Origin: Flagellimonas myxillae | GTDB taxonomy: Bacteria; Bacteroidota; Bacteroidia; Flavobacteriales; Flavobacteriaceae | Direction: 5' to 3' | Assembly (NCBI RefSeq): GCF_023502235.1 | Contig: NZ_JAMFLY010000002.1 | Coordinates: 1-64,000, forward strand | DNA: 64,000 bases | In this document: piece after piece, positions 62,468 to 64,000 of the stretch | Layout of the letters: every line of letters starts with the position of its first letter | Position numbering within the stretch: the first letter of the stretch is position 1 | Made by a program: the position numbers and the translations under genes | Notes under the pieces: generated by a model | Database searches by the model: none | The model's input: the letters and a program-made list of their open reading frames with translations, nothing else | What the model was told of the DNA's origin: nothing

Positions 62468-63643
62468 ATGGGAAATCGAATTCAAACCATCGACGTTTTA
62501 AGGGCGCTGACCATGTTCCTTATGATTTTTGTGAACGACCTTTGGTCCTTGACCGGGGTGCCCGACTGGCTAAAACATACAGCGGCCGATGAAGATGGAA
62601 TGGGGTTTTCCGATATCATTTTTCCTTTGTTCCTATTTATCGTGGGACTTTCGATTCCTCTTGCCATAAACATCAGATTTCAAAAAAAGGAGACCGTTGC
62701 CAAAATATCTTGGCATGTCCTGGTTAGAACCTTGGCGTTGTTGGTCATGGGCGTTTTCATGGTCAATTTTGAATCCATTTACGATAAGGCCATGATCATG
62801 AATAAAAGTATTTGGGAGATCATCATGGCATTGGCCATCTTTTTAATCTGGATGCATTACAAACGAAATCCGAAAATCAGTAAGGTTCATGAAAACGTGT
62901 TGAAAGGGGTCGGGGTCTTACTGCTCATCTTTTTAGCATGGATCTACAAAGGCGGTTCGGCAGAGGAAACCATTTGGATGAGAACCCATTGGTGGGGAAT
63001 TCTTGGGTTGATCGGGTGGGCCTATTTGCTCAATAGTTTCTTGTACCTATTCCTGCGGAAAAGGGGGGTGCTCTTACTCGTGGCTTTTGTGATTTTGCTA
63101 TTTATGAACGTTCAGGAAAGCGGCTATTTTGAGATGCTTCCTTCTTTTAAGATCGTTATCAGCGCCTCAAACCATGTATTGGTGATGGGCGGTGTTTTGT
63201 GTACCGTGCTTTACCTAAAATTCAAGGAACAAGGAAGGGGAATCATTTCGTTTCTGGGCATAATTTCAGTGATGGGAATGGTCTTTCTGGCATACGGATT
63301 TCTTATCCGGCCCGAATTTCCAATCTCAAAAATCCTAGCCACACCTTCTTGGACCGCTATTTGCATCGGCATAGGGCTTTTGAGCTATGTGCTGCTATAC
63401 CTATTGGTGGACATTCTTGGCTACAGCAAATGGGCAAAACCCATAAAACCTGCAGGCACCAGCACCTTGACCTGTTATTTAATGCCCTATTTTATTTATC
63501 CGGTAATTATCTTGATTGGTTTTCAATGGCCAGAATTCCTTTCCCATGGAATCGTTGGCATTGTAAAATCGCTGTTGTTTTCCTTCTTGATTATCCTTTT
63601 TGTCGGGTTCTTGGAGAAAAGAAACCTCACCCTAAAAATTTAA
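62468..63643 (+). CDS. HGSNAT-like membrane acyltransferase (DUF5009 type), copy 2
   Basis: A 391-residue protein from MGNRIQTIDVLRALTMFLMI; an in-frame GTG lies 18 bp upstream. It has about ten hydrophobic segments and the family's DGMGFSDIIFPLFLFIVGLS segment in place of the HGYTPTDLVFPF form of copy 1. It is a clear paralogue of 58633-59721, but with an inserted acidic loop (KHTAADEDGMGF). A small GCGCT-GAAACTT-AGCGC hairpin lies in the 100-bp gap before it. Confidence 0.85.
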   Translation: MGNRIQTIDVLRALTMFLMIFVNDLWSLTGVPDWLKHTAADEDGMGFSDIIFPLFLFIVGLSIPLAINIRFQKKETVAKISWHVLVRTLALLVMGVFMVNFESIYDKAMIMNKSIWEIIMALAIFLIWMHYKRNPKISKVHENVLKGVGVLLLIFLAWIYKGGSAEETIWMRTHWWGILGLIGWAYLLNSFLYLFLRKRGVLLLVAFVILLFMNVQESGYFEMLPSFKIVISASNHVLVMGGVLCTVLYLKFKEQGRGIISFLGIISVMGMVFLAYGFLIRPEFPISKILATPSWTAICIGIGLLSYVLLYLLVDILGYSKWAKPIKPAGTSTLTCYLMPYFIYPVIILIGFQWPEFLSHGIVGIVKSLLFSFLIILFVGFLEKRNLTLKI

Positions 63644-63655
63644 GGGTTTACTGGA

Positions 63656-64000
63656 TTAATCCACCCAAAAGGAGGGTGCTACATTGCTTCCCAATACCCT
63701 ACAATCCCCGCAGGCCCGTTCAATGGCAATAAACTCGGGTTCTTCCCCATAAGCGCTGGGATCGTTATACGTGACATGGCCAAGGCGAACACTTTCCATT
63801 AAAGTAAGTGGCTTAATGGGCTTACAAGGGATGGCATAGGAAGGTTTGCGTTCATTGTGGAAGAAGTCTTCATAGTCGAAGAAAATTCGTTTTTCAGAAA
63901 TGGAGGAGACATCAAAATAACCAAGAACATGTTCTGCCTGGCTTAAATCCGAAAACACATTGCCTTCGAAATACCCTGGCTGATTTTCAGAAAAAACACT
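63656..64000 (-). CDS. DUF4249-like protein, C-terminal part only
   Basis: 115 codons up to the right edge, with the reading frame running off the window. The segment GYFEGNVFSDLSQAEHVLGY followed by FDVSSISEKRIFFDYEDFF matches the C-terminal region of the DUF4249 lipoprotein family, usually encoded next to TonB-dependent receptors in Bacteroidota. Two cysteines near the end (GDCRVLG) are typical. The gene is convergent with copy 2 of the acyltransferase, separated by 12 bp. Confidence 0.72.
   Translation of the reverse strand, partial: SVFSENQPGYFEGNVFSDLSQAEHVLGYFDVSSISEKRIFFDYEDFFHNERKPSYAIPCKPIKPLTLMESVRLGHVTYNDPSAYGEEPEFIAIERACGDCRVLGSNVAPSFWVD

Noticed and set aside
1-64000. CRISPR array, prophage or complete insertion sequence
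   Set aside because: No regularly spaced repeats, phage structural genes or transposases were seen.

Overview
The window looks like chromosomal DNA of a marine-type member of the Flavobacteriaceae (Bacteroidota), in the broad neighbourhood of Muricauda/Allomuricauda-like genomes. The reasons are the gene families and their synteny (fabH-accB-accC, rpmF with a DUF177 gene, standalone alr next to a zinc-less tdk), the lack of Shine-Dalgarno sequences with A-rich leaders before starts, a clear Bacteroidota promoter (TTG-N19-TAnnTTTG) before asd, and many short palindromic intergenic repeats. Genus and species cannot be fixed from the sequence alone.

Layout. 1-9 kb: the edge of a tRNA-Ala, a universal stress protein, a GNAT acetyltransferase, a MATE exporter, an enoyl-CoA hydratase, lpxH, an MFS exporter, a DUF1080 lipoprotein and recJ. 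9-15 kb is a patchy accessory stretch. It holds a four-helix-bundle gene inside a perfect 17-bp inverted repeat, a divergent osmC/AhpD-like redox pair, repeat elements, an AT-rich orphan gene flanked by inverted repeats, a structured element that can pair with the start of a small zinc-ribbon-like gene, and a Crp-type regulator that ends in repeat DNA. 15-27 kb is mostly housekeeping and small stress genes: a UDG-like protein, a YHS/SPW/SnoaL/AraC cluster, rsmI, tdk-alr, mscL, asd, a prolyl oligopeptidase, an ABC ATPase and arfB.

27-51.6 kb is the most striking region. A sensor kinase and an NtrC-type sigma-54 activator are transcribed leftward. Divergent from them is an export locus made of a TolC-type outer membrane protein, an HlyD-type adaptor, a LolD/MacB-type ATPase, seven consecutive paralogous ABC permeases of about 800 residues (each with two MacB/FtsX modules in one chain), and a second ATPase. 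The divergent intergenic region has a near-consensus sigma-54 promoter before tolC and a 41-bp near-perfect palindrome about 110 bp upstream of the predicted transcription start, as expected of an activator binding site. My reading is a regulated envelope-stress or efflux system whose permease set has grown by tandem duplication.

51.6-64 kb: an FAD oxidoreductase, accC-accB-fabH, rpmF with a DUF177 gene, pdxA, ribE, two HGSNAT-like membrane acyltransferases around a sodium:solute symporter and a TauE-type permease, and the C-terminal end of a DUF4249-like protein at the right edge.
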